From Lysobacter panacisoli (GTDB taxonomy: Bacteria; Pseudomonadota; Gammaproteobacteria; Xanthomonadales; Xanthomonadaceae), in contig NZ_VLNU01000001.1 in the NCBI RefSeq assembly GCF_009765165.1, forward strand, positions 620,001-684,000: 64,000 nt of DNA, written 5' to 3'. The notes beneath the pieces are model-generated. The model searched no databases. It had not been told where the DNA came from and saw only the letters and a program-made list of their open reading frames with translations. Position numbers and translations under genes: made by a program. This document shows positions 61,381-64,000 of this stretch, piece after piece (the stretch's first letter is position 1; each line of letters begins with the position of its first letter).

Positions 61381-62475
61381 GCTCCGTTTCTTGAAGAGAT
61401 ACCCCGACACGCCCAGCATGATCACGGTCGGCAGCAGGTACGCGAGGCGATAGTCGAACTTGTACACCGCCGCGAGTTTCACGAACTGGGTCTGCAGCAG
61501 CCAGAAGCACAGCGCGAACACGATGCCGATGAACAACCGCTTGCCCATGCCGCCGCTGCGCAGCGTGCCGAACGCGAACGGCACCGCGGCCAGGCACAGC
61601 GCCAGTACGTTGACCGGATAGAACCAGCGTCCCCAGTAGTGCTCTTCGAATTCCGATGCATCCAGCCCGTTGCGTTCGCGGTAGTCGATCGCGTGGCGAA
61701 GATCGGCGGCGGACAGATAACGCGGGCGGTCGGAACCGCTGGTGAGCATGGTCTGGTCCAGGTGCGACCGCCATTCCATCGTCTCCAGCTTTTCCTGCTT
61801 CACCGAATCGGCGGTCAGCTGGTTGCGCGTCACGTCGCTCAGCGCCCACGCGCCGCCACGCCGCTGCGCCGACTTCGCGTGGATGATCTCGCGCAGGCTG
61901 CCGTCGGGCGCGACGAAATAGAGCGACACGCCCCGCAGTTCGAGCACGCGCTGGTCGCCGACCATGCGTTCCTGTCCGCTTTCGGCGTTGAGGATGGTCT
62001 CGCCGTCGCGCGCCCACAGGCCCTGCGTGTACTGCGGCACCACACGCCCGGCTTTCGCCGCCGACTTGATCATGTCGGCGCGCTGCTGCGTCCACGGCGC
62101 GATCCGCTCGCCGTTGAACACCATCAGTGCGGTGAGGAGAGCAAGCGCGCCGGCGACGGCCAGTCCGAGGCGACGCCGCGACAGGCCCAGCGCGCGCAGT
62201 GCGGTGAGTTCGGACGTGGCCGCCAGCTGGCCCAGCGCCATCAGAGAACCAATCACGGCCGCGTAAGGGAACAGGTAATACAGCCGTCGCGGCACGCTGA
62301 GCGCCATGTAGACGAAGGCTTCGGAGATGCCGTAGCGACCCTTGCCGATGTCGCCGAACTCGCTGACCAGGCCGAGCATCACGTCCAGCCCGCCCAGCAC
62401 TGCCCAGGTCAGCGCGACCGTGCCGAGCACGACGCGGCCGACATAGACGTCGTGGATCTTCGGGAACGGCCTCAT
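61375..62475 (-). CDS. lptG: LPS export permease LptG
   Basis: Membrane partner of the LptB2FG ABC transporter that extracts lipopolysaccharide from the inner membrane. It has 366 residues, six membrane helices (three at each end) and a periplasmic beta-jellyroll between about 130 and 260. The LptG-type ending includes YPVNVLALCLAAVPFAFGTLRSGG and FVKLAAVYKFDYRLAYLLPT. Overlaps lptF by four bases. Confidence 0.95.
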   Translation of the reverse strand: MRPFPKIHDVYVGRVVLGTVALTWAVLGGLDVMLGLVSEFGDIGKGRYGISEAFVYMALSVPRRLYYLFPYAAVIGSLMALGQLAATSELTALRALGLSRRRLGLAVAGALALLTALMVFNGERIAPWTQQRADMIKSAAKAGRVVPQYTQGLWARDGETILNAESGQERMVGDQRVLELRGVSLYFVAPDGSLREIIHAKSAQRRGGAWALSDVTRNQLTADSVKQEKLETMEWRSHLDQTMLTSGSDRPRYLSAADLRHAIDYRERNGLDASEFEEHYWGRWFYPVNVLALCLAAVPFAFGTLRSGGMGKRLFIGIVFALCFWLLQTQFVKLAAVYKFDYRLAYLLPTVIMLGVSGYLFKKRSG

Positions 62476-63581
62476 GCGGCGGCTCCGGCAACCGGCGCCG
62501 CTGGTTTCCTCGGCCGGCCAAGACGCCCGTCAGTGAAATACAGCCACAGCGCGATCGCCATCACCGGCACCACCAGCCACCACAGGCCCAGCGCGGGCGC
62601 GAGCTTGCCGTTTTCCAGCCAGCCACGGCCCGCGGTCATCAGGTTCTGCCCGATCAGATAGGACAGGAAGCCGACCACCACGCGCCCGTAGCGCGCCTGG
62701 CGCGGCATGCTGCGCGCCAGCGGCACGGCCATCAGCGCGAAGGCCAGCGCGAGCAGCGGCGGGGCGATGCGGAAATGCAGCTGAGCCTGGGCTTCGCGGC
62801 GCGGATCGCTGATCAGTTCGGTGGTCGGCAGCATCTCCGGATCGCGCGCGTCGAACTTCGCTTCCACCGCCGGCAGCAGGATTTCGTTGCGGGCGTAGGT
62901 GACGAGGCGGAAATCCTTGCCGCCTTCGAGCGGGCCTTCGAGCTGGTGACCCTCCTGCAGGGTCAGGTAACGGTTGCCACCCGGCTCGACCACCAGTTCG
63001 CCCTGGTTGGCGGTGACCACGTCGATGCGGCCCTTTTCGTTGTAGCGGTGCACGAACACCCGGCCCAGGTGGCTGCCATCCTTGGACATGCTGGCCACGT
63101 AGATCACGCCGTTGCCATTGGGAATGCCCGTGAACGTGCCCGGCTCCAGGCCGGCCAGGATCAGGTTCCGGTTGGCGTCGTTGATCATCTGCTTGGACAC
63201 CCGGTCGGCCCACGGACCGAGCCAGAGCGAGCAGGCCGCGACCACGATCACCAGCGGTCCGACCACCGTCATCAGCGGGCGCAGCATCCGCCGCGGGCCA
63301 ACACCTATCGAGGTGATGACCGGCATCTCCGAATCGCGGTACAGCCGGCCCACGCCGAGCATCAGGCCCAGCATCAGCGCCAGCGGCAGGATGATCGGGG
63401 TCCACTTGATGAGCACCAGGCCGAGCTGGATCAGCATCATCCCGGCCGGCACGCGGCCGCGCGCGATGTCCTGGAGGACGTCGGTGAAGGCGCCGCCGAC
63501 GGTGACGATCAGCAGCACGACCAGCGTGGCCAGGATCGCCAGGGCGAATTCGCTGATGAGGTAGCGGTCCAGCTTGGGCAT
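62472..63581 (-). CDS. lptF: LPS export permease LptF
   Basis: Second permease of the Lpt transporter. It has 369 residues with the same 3+3 helix plan: MPKLDRYLISEFALAILATL at the N terminus, PIILPLALMLGLMLGVGRLYRDSEM and the C-terminal RIAPPLLALAFALMAVPLARSMPRQARYGRV. Upstream of lptG, divergent from pepA, a standard gammaproteobacterial arrangement. Confidence 0.95.
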   Translation of the reverse strand: MPKLDRYLISEFALAILATLVVLLIVTVGGAFTDVLQDIARGRVPAGMMLIQLGLVLIKWTPIILPLALMLGLMLGVGRLYRDSEMPVITSIGVGPRRMLRPLMTVVGPLVIVVAACSLWLGPWADRVSKQMINDANRNLILAGLEPGTFTGIPNGNGVIYVASMSKDGSHLGRVFVHRYNEKGRIDVVTANQGELVVEPGGNRYLTLQEGHQLEGPLEGGKDFRLVTYARNEILLPAVEAKFDARDPEMLPTTELISDPRREAQAQLHFRIAPPLLALAFALMAVPLARSMPRQARYGRVVVGFLSYLIGQNLMTAGRGWLENGKLAPALGLWWLVVPVMAIALWLYFTDGRLGRPRKPAAPVAGAAA

Positions 63582-63886
63582 CGGTCGGGTTCGGTCGGCG
63601 TCGCGTCAGAGGGTACGGGATCGGCTGCGTGCGCCGCGTCGTCCGGGCCACGGCCGCAGCCGCATCCCGGCCCGTCGCGCCGGACCATCCGCTTGAACGA
63701 ACACCCCCGGCACGCCCGTCGAGCGGCAGGGCGCCGGTGGCGGCCTGCTAGAATCGGGGGTTCGTCCGAGGGCGTGAGGCGGCTGCGCAAGGCGCGGCCC
63801 GAACGGGCAACGCGTGCATCGCAACCCCCTCACGACCGCTCGATTGTACGGAACTGCTTCTTCAATCTGCTTTGGGAATCTGTTGG
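63582..63886. promoter_or_regulatory. Divergent promoter region lptF / pepA
   Basis: 305 bases without a gene. TAGAAT at 63749-63754 could be a -10 for pepA, 132 bases upstream of the ATG; no clear -35. I see no certain promoter for lptF. Confidence 0.35.
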
Positions 63887-64000
63887 ATGGCCCTCGAATT
63901 CGACCTGAACCGCGACGCGCCCGCCGCCGCCCAGACTGACTGCATCGTCGTCGGCGCCTATGCCGACAACAGCCTGACGCCCGCGGCGAAGGCCCTCGAC
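63887..64000 (+). CDS. pepA: Leucyl aminopeptidase PepA (5' end only)
   Basis: 38 codons, cut by the window end. The start [12 protein letters not shown] and the following [20 protein letters not shown] match the N-terminal domain of PepA-type M17 aminopeptidases, which in E. coli also serve Xer recombination. The metal site lies beyond the window. The ATG has GTTGG just before it, a weak ribosome-binding site. Confidence 0.85.
   Translation, partial: MALEFDLNRDAPAAAQTDCIVVGAYADNSLTPAAKALD

Overview
The window is high-GC chromosomal DNA of a gammaproteobacterium, most likely a member of the Xanthomonadaceae close to Lysobacter. The grounds are the Xps-type order of the type II secretion genes (E-F-G-H-I-J-K-L-M-N-D), a division/cell-wall cluster without murD, the protein sequences themselves, and several families of intergenic repeats typical of this group. 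It looks like core genome. No phage, transposase, integrative element, CRISPR array or tRNA was seen.

Region 1 (1-15,840, minus strand) is the dcw cluster, transcribed mraZ-rsmH-ftsL-ftsI-murE-murF-mraY-ftsW-murG-murC-ddlB-ftsQ-ftsA-ftsZ, with ftsZ cut by the window edge. From mraZ to ftsA every gene overlaps the next by 1-11 bases, mostly as ATGA or GTGA, so translation is probably coupled along the chain. A good sigma-70 promoter lies upstream of mraZ. murD is missing and rsmH carries an in-frame 3' insertion bounded by inverted repeats. Region 2 (15,840-17,705) holds the RNase P RNA gene, boxed between inverted copies of a 76-nt repeat, then rsmI. Divergent from it, lpoA-yraN, a DUF4349 lipoprotein, a membrane-bound hydrolase and a GlcD-like oxidase run on the plus strand to 22,529.

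Region 3 (22,536-31,262, minus) is riboflavin and one-carbon metabolism: glyA, a TonB-like lipoprotein, nrdR, ribD, a methyltransferase, an FMN riboswitch, ribE, a RibB with a degenerate RibA domain, ribH, nusB and thiL. Region 4 (31,415-40,115) has lpxO, ettA and pyrF on plus, the DUF1501/DUF1800 pair on minus, and a purine permease on plus, separated by REP-like inverted repeats.

Region 5 (40,119-53,093, minus) is the complete xps type II secretion operon, followed without a gap by two GT-A glycosyltransferase-like genes and a small unknown gene. Region 6 (53,266-64,000) has a TPR protein, purL, a lipoprotein DsbC, xerD, an RDD protein, lptG-lptF and the start of pepA. The 3' ends of purL, xerD and lptG run directly into members of one repeat family, including a five-copy tandem array next to xerD. 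The exciting signals here are these repeat-gene junctions and the departures from textbook operons, rather than a new multi-gene defence or biosynthetic system.
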